Shown here one piece after another: positions 35,869 through 45,241 of a DNA stretch of 64,000 nt. Every line of letters begins with the position of its first letter. The stretch's first letter is position 1. The notes beneath the pieces are model-generated. The model made no database searches, was not told where the DNA came from, and saw only the letters and a list, made by a program, of their open reading frames with translations. The position numbers were made by a program, and so were the translations under genes. The stretch comes from Thermoanaerobacterium xylanolyticum LX-11. Its GTDB lineage: Bacteria; Bacillota; Thermoanaerobacteria; Thermoanaerobacterales; Thermoanaerobacteraceae. The stretch covers positions 1,747,001 to 1,811,000 of the forward strand of contig NC_015555.1 of NCBI RefSeq assembly GCF_000189775.2. Reading direction: 5' to 3'.

Positions 35869-37110
35869 ATGAGCATAAATACTTCAGATGAATTAAAACA
35901 CCGCAAAGGAATCGCCAAAATAAGATTAACTAAAAAAGATGGTTCACCTATAAAAAACGCAGAAGTTACTGTATCTCAGGTGAAGCATAAATTCTTATTT
36001 GGATGTGGAGCATTCGATTCTCTTCCTCTTGCTAATGACGAATTGAAAGAAAACGATAAAGAGAAAATTGAAGATCGGTTTGAAAAATTTTTTGATATAT
36101 TTAACTATGCCACAATTCCCTTTTATTGGGGCAGATTTGAACCTGAAAAAGGAAAGCCAGATACAAATAGACTTAAAAAAGCCTCAGAGTGGCTTGTATC
36201 AAAAGGTTGTCTTGTAAAAGGTCATCCGCTTTGCTGGCATACCGTAACTGCACCTTGGCTTTTGGATATGACCAATGAAGATATATTAAAAGCTCAACTT
36301 GAACGCATAAACCGTGAAGTAAGTGATTTTAAAGGATTAGTTGATATATGGGATGTAATAAATGAAGTCGTAATCATGCCTATTTTTGATAAGTACGACA
36401 ATGGAATAACCAGGATATGCAAAGAATTAGGCCGCATTCGCCTCGTGAAGGAAGTTTTTAGTGAAGCAAAAAAAGCTAATCCAGAAGCAGTTCTCCTTAT
36501 AAATGACTTTAATACATCAATTTCATACGAAATACTCATAGAAGGATGCCTTGAAGCTGGAATCCCTATTGATGCCATAGGAATTCAGTCACACATGCAT
36601 CAAGGATATTGGGGAGTTGAGAAGACTTTAGAAGTACTTGAGAGATTTTCCCATTTCAACATCCCATTGCATTTTACAGAAAATACATTGTTATCAGGGC
36701 ATTTGATGCCACCCGACATAGAGGACTTAAATGACTACCAGATAAGTGATTGGCCGTCAACACCTGATGGTGAAGAACGACAAGCAATGGAGGTCATAAA
36801 GCATTATAAGACTCTCTTTTCGCATCCAATGGTAGAATCAATTACATGGTGGAATTTCTGTGATGAAAATGCATGGCTTGGTGCACCTGCAGGTCTTCTT
36901 AGACGTGACAATTCATGCAAACCATCATATTACGAATTAAAAAAACTTATAAAAGACGAATGGTGGACACATACTACACGTATTATCACAAGCAATACAG
37001 GCGAATTTGAATTTACAGGTTTTTTAGGCGAATACGAATTAGATATTGATGATAGAAAATTCAATTTTAACCTTGACAAAAACAGCACATTGATAGAAAT
37101 CACTTTATAA
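35869..37110 (+). CDS. Intracellular GH10 endo-xylanase-like enzyme
   Basis: This 413-residue protein has no signal peptide, so it should act in the cytoplasm on imported xylo-oligosaccharides. The GH10 core has the acid/base E166 (WDVINEV) and nucleophile E271 (HFTENTLLSG), with the GHPLCWH substrate loop. Small beta-rich pieces flank it: residues 12-45 (GIAKIRLTKKDGSPIKNAEV) and the C-terminal 45 residues. The nucleophile motif differs from the usual TELD, so hydrolysis of plain xylan should not be assumed. The ATG at 35869 is chosen for the GGAGGGAT box at 35857. It converges on xynA. Confidence 0.88.
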   Translation: MSINTSDELKHRKGIAKIRLTKKDGSPIKNAEVTVSQVKHKFLFGCGAFDSLPLANDELKENDKEKIEDRFEKFFDIFNYATIPFYWGRFEPEKGKPDTNRLKKASEWLVSKGCLVKGHPLCWHTVTAPWLLDMTNEDILKAQLERINREVSDFKGLVDIWDVINEVVIMPIFDKYDNGITRICKELGRIRLVKEVFSEAKKANPEAVLLINDFNTSISYEILIEGCLEAGIPIDAIGIQSHMHQGYWGVEKTLEVLERFSHFNIPLHFTENTLLSGHLMPPDIEDLNDYQISDWPSTPDGEERQAMEVIKHYKTLFSHPMVESITWWNFCDENAWLGAPAGLLRRDNSCKPSYYELKKLIKDEWWTHTTRIITSNTGEFEFTGFLGEYELDIDDRKFNFNLDKNSTLIEITL

Positions 37111-37122
37111 ACAAATAAGGTA

Positions 37123-37162
37123 AAAGGCAGAAGGAACTCACTCCCTCTGCCTTTATTTTTTA
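37123..37162. terminator. Bidirectional terminator between the GH10 gene and xynA
   Basis: Stem AAAGGCAGA (37123-37131) with TCTGCCTTT (37146-37154); ATTTTTTAC follows on the plus strand and TTACCTTATTTG on the minus strand. Confidence 0.8.
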
Positions 37163-37163
37163 C

Positions 37164-40100
37164 TTACAGACTATTTGTTTTCTCTAATAAGCCATATATG
37201 ATAGCCGCTGCTTCTGCTCTCGTAGCTACACCTTTAGGTACAAACACATTGTTAGGTTCTCCATTTACTATTCCTAATTTCGCTGCATTTGCTACTACAT
37301 TCCTTGCCCAGTCGCTTATGGATTTGTCATCGCTAAATGATGTCGCACCTATGTTTTCTTCTTTGTACTGTGTCAGCATCTCGTATGCTCTCATTGCTAT
37401 TGCTGTCATCTCTTCTCTTGTTATATTGTCATTTGGCCTTGCGTTCTTTCCGTCACCTTCTATTATTCCTGCTTTGTATGCTGCTTCTATTGCGTTTGCA
37501 TACCAGTCTCCGCTCTTAACATCACTAAATTCTCCATTGTATGTTTCTTCTTTTATGTTTAAAAGCCTCAGTATCATTGCTGTGAATTCTGCTCTCGTTA
37601 CTGTCTTATTGGGTTCATACTGAGTGTCTGTCATTCCTTCTACTATATGCCTTGATGCTAATACTTCTATTACGTCTTTCGCCCAATTGTCTTTTATATC
37701 ATTAAACGTCACATCTTTTTTAAGGGCGCCAGATGACTTACCTGTTAACATCAAATTACCAAAACCTGAAGTATCTTGCCATGAATTTCCGCTTGGATCA
37801 CACCATGTGACAACGCCTGTCCTCTTGCCATTTTCATCTGCATCATTAACTTGCAAATCAAATCCTATTATAGTGCCATTTGATGGCGTGATACTGGTCC
37901 AAGGAATAGCTTCTTCTACAATATATCCACTTTGTGTAAGACTAGTTGCCGATTTAAAACCATTTGAATTAGTGCTTCCCCCAAAGCTTTGTTCATTGTC
38001 ATAATTAACTCTATATTGACCGTCATCATTCTCATAATAAGTCGTCTTATCATTGTTCTGATCTACAAAAACTTCTACAGAATCTTGTTCGTATGGATTG
38101 ACACTAGATTTGTTCAGATTTGGATCTGTAACAACCGCCAAAACATAAAGATATTTATCGTCCCACATCATCTTTGCTGTCGCAGTAGCACCATTTGAGC
38201 CCAAAACCCATGTATTTGTTGAAATAGGTTCAACATTATTCCAAATATCGTCTACTTTGCCATCAATAACAGGAGTGCCATATATAGCTGTTGCGATTTG
38301 TGCAGATTTTGACAATACAATATCACCAAAATATGATGTATTAGTATTTTGACTATTTGTATAATCATTCCAAACTGTTATTGCATCTATATTGCCTTTA
38401 TCATCATTTATTCTAATGTCAAACCCAATTTTATCATTAACTGCAGGATTAATATCTTCAATTGGAATGGCTATCTGTGCTACATATCCGTCAGCATTAG
38501 ATGTCACATATTTGGTAATATCTGAACTCTCTGTACCATCCCTTTTAATTGTATAATGTTCATCATCAGTTTCATAAGAAGTAGATTTATTATCATTCTT
38601 ATCTACAAAAATTTCTATACCATCATTACTAGATGGAGTATTGTCTGAAACTTGTACTAACAAATATAAGTTTTTAGTATCCCACATAGACTTAACAGTA
38701 GCAGTTGCTCCGACAGTTCCTTCTACATAAGTATTTACATACAATGGTTTAACAAGTTTCCAAGAACTATCAACATTTGCACCAATCGTAGGTGAACCTT
38801 CTAAAGCTTTCGCAGATTGAATATCGGGTATAGCTTTGCTTGGATCTACTACTGCCCAGAATGCCGGTTTTGCTTGTAACTTTGAATCAAAAAGCAGTGG
38901 AGCATTTGGCTTACTAAGCCAAGTTACATCATCTGAAACTCCCCAAAAAACCACAGCAGTTATATATTGTTTTTCTGCTTTAAATAAATCAAACAATTGT
39001 TTATACAATCTCGCTTGCTTGAGCAGTGCTTCATTAGATACATTACCATTCATATCCATATCTAATTCAGTTACCTGTATTTCCACACCTAATGATGCAA
39101 GTTTTTCTATAGAAGCTTTTATATTATCTATATTTGAATTTATATTTATGTGCATTTGCATGCCTATTCCACTTATCGGCACACCTTCACTTTTTAACTT
39201 TCTCACTAAGTCATACATTGCCTGTGTTTTAACACCATTATTTTCGATATTGTAATCATTAATAAACAATTTCATAGATGGATCTGCTTCATGTGCATAT
39301 TCAAAAGCTTTTTCTATATAATCAGGTCCTATAATTTGTAACCACTTAGAATTTCTTAAATTGCCATTATCATCAAGAACTTCATTTACAACATCCCATC
39401 CAATTATTGGATTCTGAGAACCATATTTTGTTTTAAAATGGTCTAACACAGTTGTTATGTGGGTCTTTAATCTTTGAAGCAGTAAATCCCTTGAAGCTGG
39501 TTTAGACGGATCAGATGGGTCCTGGAAAAACCAATCCGGAACCTGATTATGCCAAAGCAATGTATGACCTCTCATCTTCATATTATGTGCTATTGCATAA
39601 TCAACAATCTTATCTGCATTATCAAAAGTAAAGTTTCCTTCTGTAGGCTGTAAACTTTCTGGTTTCATGGCATTTTCTGCAACAAGCATATTAAAATGTT
39701 TAGCCGTCAATTGAGCATGCGGATCCGTATCATTTAATCTACTTGGATCAACCGCAACGCCTATAGGAAAATAGTCTTTAAATACAGAGTACAAATCTGG
39801 AATGTCATTTTGAATAGTAATCTGATTATTTGCAATTTCACCTATTACAGAAAAATCATCAATGTAAAACTCTAAAGTAGGATTTTGAGATTCTACATAG
39901 ATGCTAATGCTGTTGTAATCTGCAACAGGTAAAGTAAAACTGCCTTTTATTTCTGTCCATTCGCCTTTACTTACATCTGCAAAATCATCAACTTGTATAT
40001 AATTATCTTTGTCAGAAGTCGCTTTAACAGTAGCCTTAATTTGCTCTGTATCATTACCATCAATAAATTTCACCCAAAAATCAACATTGTATTGCTGTCC

Positions 40101-40862
40101 TGGAACTACTTTGCCAGTCAAATCATAACTAGGACCATTCCAATTAGCTGTCCTCCCTGTCGTCAATAAGCTATATTCTCCGCTATGAGCTACTCCATAT
40201 ACTGCTTTAACAACAGATGAACCTGTTCCAACCCATCCAGAAGTATTTCCATTTTCAAAAGTTCCATTGGCAATTACATTCCCTACTTGTATTGGATTTT
40301 GTGGTGTCACTACAACATCATCAATATAGTATTCCAGCGTTGGATCTGGTGATTCCACGTACATATATAATGTTTTTAATGTTCCAGTATAATCCAGCGT
40401 ATAAGTCCCATTTATAGTAGTCCATGAATCTTCAGAAACTTGTTTTTGCCAAGCTATTGTATCATAATGCTTGCCATTGTCATCTTCTCTAAACATAGTT
40501 ACAGTAATCAAAGGATTAGACGAATTTTGTCCGGAAACAAGTCTAACTTTAAGCGATATATTGTATGATTCACCTTTCTGCATTTTTCCTAAAAAGCTAT
40601 ATGCAGGTCCTTCATATGTCTGCGTCCTACCAGTAACTTTCATACTATATTGCCCAATTGCTTGCTCAGTCGTTACTTCTAATGTTGGATTTCCCTGTTT
40701 TGTCCATCCATCTAAAGTCCCATTTTCAAAATCACCGTTGGAAACTAAATTAGTGCTGGTGTTGTCCGCAAACACTTTTACATGTGGCATGTATATTGAC
40801 GTCCCTAAAATCATTATAAAAACTGTAATAAATGATACAACTTTATTTATTTTTAAGCTCAT
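37164..40862 (-). CDS. xynA: Cell-surface multimodular endo-1,4-beta-xylanase XynA
   Basis: This is a 1232-residue secreted enzyme. It has a signal peptide (residues 1-32, ending VFA-DN), two CBM22 modules (about 38-187 and 195-342), a GH10 catalytic domain (about 352-675), two CBM9 modules (about 690-870 and 875-1045) and three SLH modules (about 1052-1228). GH10 catalytic residues are E494 (DVVNEVLDD) and E599 (IQVTELDMD). CBM22 and CBM9 bind xylan and chain ends; SLH modules fix the enzyme to the wall polymer, so hydrolysis takes place at the cell surface next to the importers. The start has GGGAGG seven bases upstream. It is the last gene of the operon after a binding protein and two permeases, with a 159-base gap before it and no clear separate promoter. 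Confidence 0.95.
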   Translation of the reverse strand: MSLKINKVVSFITVFIMILGTSIYMPHVKVFADNTSTNLVSNGDFENGTLDGWTKQGNPTLEVTTEQAIGQYSMKVTGRTQTYEGPAYSFLGKMQKGESYNISLKVRLVSGQNSSNPLITVTMFREDDNGKHYDTIAWQKQVSEDSWTTINGTYTLDYTGTLKTLYMYVESPDPTLEYYIDDVVVTPQNPIQVGNVIANGTFENGNTSGWVGTGSSVVKAVYGVAHSGEYSLLTTGRTANWNGPSYDLTGKVVPGQQYNVDFWVKFIDGNDTEQIKATVKATSDKDNYIQVDDFADVSKGEWTEIKGSFTLPVADYNSISIYVESQNPTLEFYIDDFSVIGEIANNQITIQNDIPDLYSVFKDYFPIGVAVDPSRLNDTDPHAQLTAKHFNMLVAENAMKPESLQPTEGNFTFDNADKIVDYAIAHNMKMRGHTLLWHNQVPDWFFQDPSDPSKPASRDLLLQRLKTHITTVLDHFKTKYGSQNPIIGWDVVNEVLDDNGNLRNSKWLQIIGPDYIEKAFEYAHEADPSMKLFINDYNIENNGVKTQAMYDLVRKLKSEGVPISGIGMQMHININSNIDNIKASIEKLASLGVEIQVTELDMDMNGNVSNEALLKQARLYKQLFDLFKAEKQYITAVVFWGVSDDVTWLSKPNAPLLFDSKLQAKPAFWAVVDPSKAIPDIQSAKALEGSPTIGANVDSSWKLVKPLYVNTYVEGTVGATATVKSMWDTKNLYLLVQVSDNTPSSNDGIEIFVDKNDNKSTSYETDDEHYTIKRDGTESSDITKYVTSNADGYVAQIAIPIEDINPAVNDKIGFDIRINDDKGNIDAITVWNDYTNSQNTNTSYFGDIVLSKSAQIATAIYGTPVIDGKVDDIWNNVEPISTNTWVLGSNGATATAKMMWDDKYLYVLAVVTDPNLNKSSVNPYEQDSVEVFVDQNNDKTTYYENDDGQYRVNYDNEQSFGGSTNSNGFKSATSLTQSGYIVEEAIPWTSITPSNGTIIGFDLQVNDADENGKRTGVVTWCDPSGNSWQDTSGFGNLMLTGKSSGALKKDVTFNDIKDNWAKDVIEVLASRHIVEGMTDTQYEPNKTVTRAEFTAMILRLLNIKEETYNGEFSDVKSGDWYANAIEAAYKAGIIEGDGKNARPNDNITREEMTAIAMRAYEMLTQYKEENIGATSFSDDKSISDWARNVVANAAKLGIVNGEPNNVFVPKGVATRAEAAAIIYGLLEKTNSL

Positions 40863-41021
40863 TTTTTTACCTCCCGGTAATTAAATTAATATTAAAATTT
40901 AAACTGCTATTCAAAAATTTATCACCTCACAATCAAATATCTATTTCTCTAAAAAAGATTAGTATTTTCAAATAATCACCCCTTTCACGCATATAATTCT
41001 CAAATATTCAAATAACAAATT

Positions 41022-41927
41022 CTAACCCTTAACACTGCCAATAGTTAAACCCTTTACAAAATACTTCTGTAAGAATGGATATACAATCATAATTGGAACT
41101 ATTGCTACTATTGTCATAGCAGCTCTTATGCTTTCAGGAGTAACTGTATTAGAGTTATTTCTCAGTCCCATATCAAAAGATGCTTGTTGTGTAAACTGCT
41201 GAGTCGACTGCAAAACTTTCTGCAATTCATATTGCAATGTGCTTAAATTGGGATTCATGGAACAAAAAAGCATTGTATCAAACCACGAGTTCCATTGTCC
41301 AACTGCAACAAAAAGTGTTATCGTCGCTAATACTGGTACACTAAGCGGAAATATGATAGAGAATATTATCCTTAATTCGCTGGCTCCATCTAATTTCGCC
41401 GATTCGATGAGACTGGCTGGCAGACCATCTATATAGCTTCTTACAACCATTATATTCCACGCACTTACTATCCCTGGCAAGATGTATACCAAAAAATTGT
41501 TCATAAGATGTAAGTCTCTGATTAACAAGTAATATGGTATTAAGCCACTCGAAAAATACATGGAGTACGTAAAAATCTTCGAGACAATTCCTCTTAAGAC
41601 AAAATCTCTTCTGCTTATGGCATATGCGACTATTATGCTGGCAAGTACATTTAAAGCGGAACCTATAATAGCTCTCAATGCTGAGATGATTGTCGCATTA
41701 TAAATCTCAGAATCGCTTAAAATTGATACATAATTAAAGGTCGTAAATTTTCTTGGAAATAAATAAATTCCACCTCTCACTGTATCTATAGCATCATTAA
41801 ATGAAACTGCTAATACATGTATGAATGGATACAGTGTGACTATTATTACGATCGTAAGCAAAATATAATTTATTGTGTCAAATACAATATCTTCTGTGCT
41901 CAACCTTATTTTATTATTTCTAGCCAC
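41022..41927 (-). CDS. Oligosaccharide ABC permease, LplC/YtcP type
   Basis: This 301-residue permease has six membrane segments and the coupling loop IESAKLDGASELRIIFSIIFP. The C-terminal YFVKGLTIGSVKG is typical of the LplC/YtcP group, which imports oligosaccharides with large binding proteins. Start GTG with GGAGG seven bases upstream. It pairs with the permease encoded 32 bases upstream; xynA follows. Confidence 0.92.
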   Translation of the reverse strand: MARNNKIRLSTEDIVFDTINYILLTIVIIVTLYPFIHVLAVSFNDAIDTVRGGIYLFPRKFTTFNYVSILSDSEIYNATIISALRAIIGSALNVLASIIVAYAISRRDFVLRGIVSKIFTYSMYFSSGLIPYYLLIRDLHLMNNFLVYILPGIVSAWNIMVVRSYIDGLPASLIESAKLDGASELRIIFSIIFPLSVPVLATITLFVAVGQWNSWFDTMLFCSMNPNLSTLQYELQKVLQSTQQFTQQASFDMGLRNNSNTVTPESIRAAMTIVAIVPIMIVYPFLQKYFVKGLTIGSVKG

Positions 41928-41959
41928 TTTATAACCTCCTGAAATTTCGTGAATTAGAT

Positions 41960-42937
41960 TTAAAATGCACTTTCTCCGCTAAGTGTTTTCGATATTCTAT
42001 TTGCTAATGTAACCATTGCTAAAGAAACTACTGAGTTAAATATACCTGCTGCTGTCGCAAATGAAAATCTCCCCATCGGTATACCATAATTGTATACATA
42101 CAATTCCAATGTCTGTGAATAGTCTATGACCATAGGATTTGACAACAGAAATACTTGTTCAAATCCGGCATTTAATATCCACCCTGCATTTAATATTAAA
42201 AGTATTTTTATGGTTGGCACTATGGACGGTAATGTTATAGAGAAAATTCTTCTTATCCTACCGGCTCCGTCAATACTCGCTGCCTCGTATAACTCACTGT
42301 CTATAGCAGTCATTGCCGCCAGATATATTATTGAATTCCATCCTACTTCTTTCCACATATCGGATAGTGCCATTAACGGCCAGAAAAGATGTGGAACTCC
42401 TATGAAATTAATCGATTGCTTTATAATGTGAAGTTTTAAAAACAGCTGATTTACCACTCCATTTGGTGATAGGACATCAAGGACAATACTTGCAGCAACA
42501 ACCCATGAGACGAAATGTGGTAAATATGAAATGGTTTGTACCGTCCTTTTAAACTTCACATTTCTAACTTCATTTATTAAAACAGCCAATGTTATTGAGG
42601 AAAAAAATCCAAGAAAATATTTTAAAATGCTTATTCCTAACGTGTTTCGTATTGACTGATAAAAAGTAGGATCTTCAAACAGCATTTTAAAGTTTTCAAG
42701 TCCAACCCAAGGAGATTTGTTTATTCCAAAGGCAGGATTAAAATTTTTAAATGCTATTATCCATCCCCACAACGGAACATAGCTAAATATAATAAGCAAT
42801 ACAAGAAACGGCAATACAATAAATACTAGTTCTTTTTGTTGAGCTAGTTTTTTGTAAAATTTTTTTCTCTTATCTCTTTTACTATTTACCATTTTTTCTT
42901 CTGATAAAACTTCCACTCTAGCATCTGTAAAGGCCAT
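41960..42937 (-). CDS. Oligosaccharide ABC permease, LplB type
   Basis: This 325-residue permease has a basic N-terminus (KRDKRKKFYKKL), six membrane segments and the coupling loop YEAASIDGAGRIRRIFSITLP. The ATG at 42937 is placed seven bases after GGAGG; the in-frame TTG at 42943 abuts that box. It is the LplB partner of the following LplC-type permease. Confidence 0.92.
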   Translation of the reverse strand: MAFTDARVEVLSEEKMVNSKRDKRKKFYKKLAQQKELVFIVLPFLVLLIIFSYVPLWGWIIAFKNFNPAFGINKSPWVGLENFKMLFEDPTFYQSIRNTLGISILKYFLGFFSSITLAVLINEVRNVKFKRTVQTISYLPHFVSWVVAASIVLDVLSPNGVVNQLFLKLHIIKQSINFIGVPHLFWPLMALSDMWKEVGWNSIIYLAAMTAIDSELYEAASIDGAGRIRRIFSITLPSIVPTIKILLILNAGWILNAGFEQVFLLSNPMVIDYSQTLELYVYNYGIPMGRFSFATAAGIFNSVVSLAMVTLANRISKTLSGESAF

Positions 42938-42965
42938 GTTCAATCCTCCAAATAATATTTTAAGT

Positions 42966-42996
42966 GTAATGAAGTACGATTTTCGTACTTCATTAC
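42966..42996 (-). other. Intercistronic stem-loop after the LplA-type binding protein gene
   Basis: Perfect 14-bp stem GTAATGAAGTACGA (42966-42979) with TCGTACTTCATTAC (42983-42996) and a 3-base loop, 25 bases after the stop codon. No T run follows on the minus strand. Confidence 0.75.
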
Positions 42997-43020
42997 AGAA
43001 TTTTTTAACTATGTTGTTCT

Positions 43021-44706
43021 TTATTTAGTACCCCAATGTTGTATTCTCCAATCAATTTGCTGCTGGATATATGGCACTTCAAGGTCGTAATGAGCTTTCT
43101 GCATTTCAGAAACGTACTCTTTCCAAATGCTTTCAAATTGATCTGGTTTTGCTGGTATCATTTGTGCTACATATTTTCTTGTAAGGTCAGATGCTTTTTG
43201 ATTTGCAATCTTTATCTGTTGTTCGCTGTCTGGTATGCTTATATCGTATACAAAGCCATAAGGTGTCTCTATTGGTGGTGCCATCATTTGCGATAAATTG
43301 GTTATATTATATGCTTTTAATACTTCTTGTTCGTATGGTTTGTATGAACTTGCTATATATTCTGGAGTATCTTGAGGTGATGCAAAGTTGCCATCAGCAA
43401 GTTTTACACCGTCATTTGGATGTGGGAAATACCAATACTGTCCAATTCCTTCTTGTTTAGTATAATTGTTATCTTTGTATTGAGTCAATTGTTCTGGTGT
43501 CATATACATCTTTCCATCTTTTACTGAATAATCTTTGCCTTCTATTCCCCAGTTTTCAAGCTTCAAAGCTCCATCACTGCACATAGCATCTAAGAATTTG
43601 AATGCAGCAACAGGATCTTTGCAGCTCTTTGTTATAACAATACCTGCACTATTGCCTGTCATATTCATACTATTATAGTCTTCTTTTGTAACACCATCAA
43701 AGGTTACAGGCAAAGCAAAAGGAACTCTGTCATAAAGTTTTTGCTGCTCAAGCGAATTGATAGCATTTTGGATATCCCATCTTTGATCGTAGAATCCTAA
43801 AACTCTTCCTGATGAAATCAAAGATAGATATGAATCATAATTTCTAGTAAACATCTGTTTGTCGAGTATGCCTTTATTCCATTCTTCGTTCAACTTCTTA
43901 TAGTAATCATGTGCCCATTGGCTTATTGCAAATGGATGTGCTTTATTGTTGTCATCCACCCATACATCACCTGTATTTGCATTTCCAGCTAAATAACTTG
44001 GAACACCAGTTAATGTGAATATCTTCCAGCTATCAGTTAGAGCAGTAAATCCTACTACTGGCTGCCCATTATACGTTGGATGCTTTTTTACGTAATCTTC
44101 AATGATATTAAAATACTGATCTAACGTTAATTTTTTAGGCCATCCAGCTTCCCTTAAAACCTCTAATGGAAGATAGAAACCAGAGTATGGATATAGATAT
44201 AATGTTTTTCTCGCTGGTGTTAAGTAATAGATATGTCCATCTTTTGGGTCTTTCATCTTATTTAAGTCTTCTTGGGAATACCATCTTTTTATGTTTGTGC
44301 CGTATTTGTCAATCAAATCGTCAAGAGGTACCAGATCATTAGCTTCTCTAAAAAGTTCAAATGTGTTATTACTTGCCACAATTAAATCAGGCAAATCGCC
44401 ACCACTTATCATAAGTGTCGCTTTTGATGTTTCATCTGTACCAACAAGATAACTTACTTGTAAATTTACACCTGTTAATTCAGAAAGCTTTTTCCAGACA
44501 GGTGTTTTTGTATAGTCATATGGTGTAGCTGTTGATGTGTCATAAAAAAGTGTGAATGTCTTCATCTGTTTAGTGTTATTGCTATTATCGGATGTGTTTT
44601 TACTTGTATTATTGCTGGTTGTTTTTGTGTTGCTGCAGCCTGTCAAAAGCGCCGAGATAACCATTACAATAGCCAGAATTAAAATAAATAATTTTTTCCC
44701 TTTCAT
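43021..44706 (-). CDS. Oligosaccharide-binding lipoprotein, LplA/LipO type
   Basis: This large solute-binding protein (561 residues) has lipobox LLTGC and an Asn/Ser/Thr-rich spacer. The binding domain begins MKTFTLFYDTSTATPYDYTK, cited by its first residues. The size and the LplB/LplC-type permeases downstream place it in the group that binds longer oligosaccharides, here presumably those released by XynA from the same operon. The ATG at 44706 is seven bases from GGAGG; the earlier in-frame ATG at 44721 overlaps that box. The promoter is deduced about 310 bases upstream beside the AraC-type site at 45061-45090. Confidence 0.92.
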   Translation of the reverse strand: MKGKKLFILILAIVMVISALLTGCSNTKTTSNNTSKNTSDNSNNTKQMKTFTLFYDTSTATPYDYTKTPVWKKLSELTGVNLQVSYLVGTDETSKATLMISGGDLPDLIVASNNTFELFREANDLVPLDDLIDKYGTNIKRWYSQEDLNKMKDPKDGHIYYLTPARKTLYLYPYSGFYLPLEVLREAGWPKKLTLDQYFNIIEDYVKKHPTYNGQPVVGFTALTDSWKIFTLTGVPSYLAGNANTGDVWVDDNNKAHPFAISQWAHDYYKKLNEEWNKGILDKQMFTRNYDSYLSLISSGRVLGFYDQRWDIQNAINSLEQQKLYDRVPFALPVTFDGVTKEDYNSMNMTGNSAGIVITKSCKDPVAAFKFLDAMCSDGALKLENWGIEGKDYSVKDGKMYMTPEQLTQYKDNNYTKQEGIGQYWYFPHPNDGVKLADGNFASPQDTPEYIASSYKPYEQEVLKAYNITNLSQMMAPPIETPYGFVYDISIPDSEQQIKIANQKASDLTRKYVAQMIPAKPDQFESIWKEYVSEMQKAHYDLEVPYIQQQIDWRIQHWGTK

Positions 44707-45060
44707 CATTTCTCCTCCCATAAAATGTTAAATAACTCTAAAAATATCAAAGACATGCCTTATAATACCACCACCTCCGTATAGAACAAATATATTTTTA
44801 TACATGAGTAGAAAATATTTTTAAATCAAACAAGTGTTTAAATAAAGTTAACATATCTACTCATATATACTATCATTTTGTACTTAACGTTTACTAATCC
44901 GCCAAATATTAGTTGTGCTGAATACAAACGAATCTAAAAGAAATTAAATAAAACAAATGAATATAAAGGAATAAAAATTAATTATTGTTAATACTTGTTT
45001 TTATTTCTAACTCTTACTTATAAGAAAATTATATATCAAAATTTTTTTAATAAAATAGAA

Positions 45061-45090
45061 TTTTTTTACCTGATTCTTTAATTTTTTTAC
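45061..45090 (-). promoter_or_regulatory. 21-bp-spaced direct repeat, candidate AraC-type activator site (xynA operon)
   Basis: TTTTTTTAC (45061-45069) and TTTTTTTAC (45082-45090), 21 bp apart. Between them is CTGATTCTTTAA, which resembles CACAATCTTAAA at the other two sites. On the minus strand a TATAAT follows at 45033-45028, 28 bases on. The site would then cover about -40 to -69, the usual place for an AraC-type activator. Confidence 0.65.
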
Positions 45091-45172
45091 TTTGTCTAAT
45101 CAACAAATAAACCAGTTACTTTTTTCCTCAAGATATGATAAAATATAGATAAAGTATTTTGTCTAAATATCA

Positions 45173-45196
45173 CAAAACTATGTTACAATAGTTTTG
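45173..45196 (+). promoter_or_regulatory. Promoter with overlapping inverted repeat, two-component genes
   Basis: A TACAAT -10 (45184-45189) is overlapped by CAAAACTAT (45173-45181) and ATAGTTTTG (45188-45196), a perfect 9-bp inverted repeat. A TTGTCT 19 bases upstream of the -10 is a poor -35. An operator is plausible. Confidence 0.45.
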
Positions 45197-45241
45197 TTTA
45201 TAGATGCATTTAAAAATATTAGCTCCAAAGGAGTAAATAAG

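Larger units (their letters stand above)
44707..45241. other. 535-bp divergent regulatory region, no gene longer than a leader peptide
   Basis: It contains, from left to right, a possible 16-codon leader ORF on the minus strand (ATG 44757 to the TGA overlapping the binding-protein start). A GGAGGTGGTGGTA element lies near 44767-44779. An ACTTAACGTTTACT element (44883-44896), loosely cre-like, comes next. Then follow a minus-strand TATAAT (45033-45028), the 21-bp-spaced repeat and the promoter of the two-component genes. The minus-strand leader would be about 310 bases long. Confidence 0.5.

Noticed and set aside
39000-40860. Several plus-strand frames of 130-140 codons inside xynA
   Set aside because: They are antisense to a continuous multidomain protein with recognisable modules throughout.
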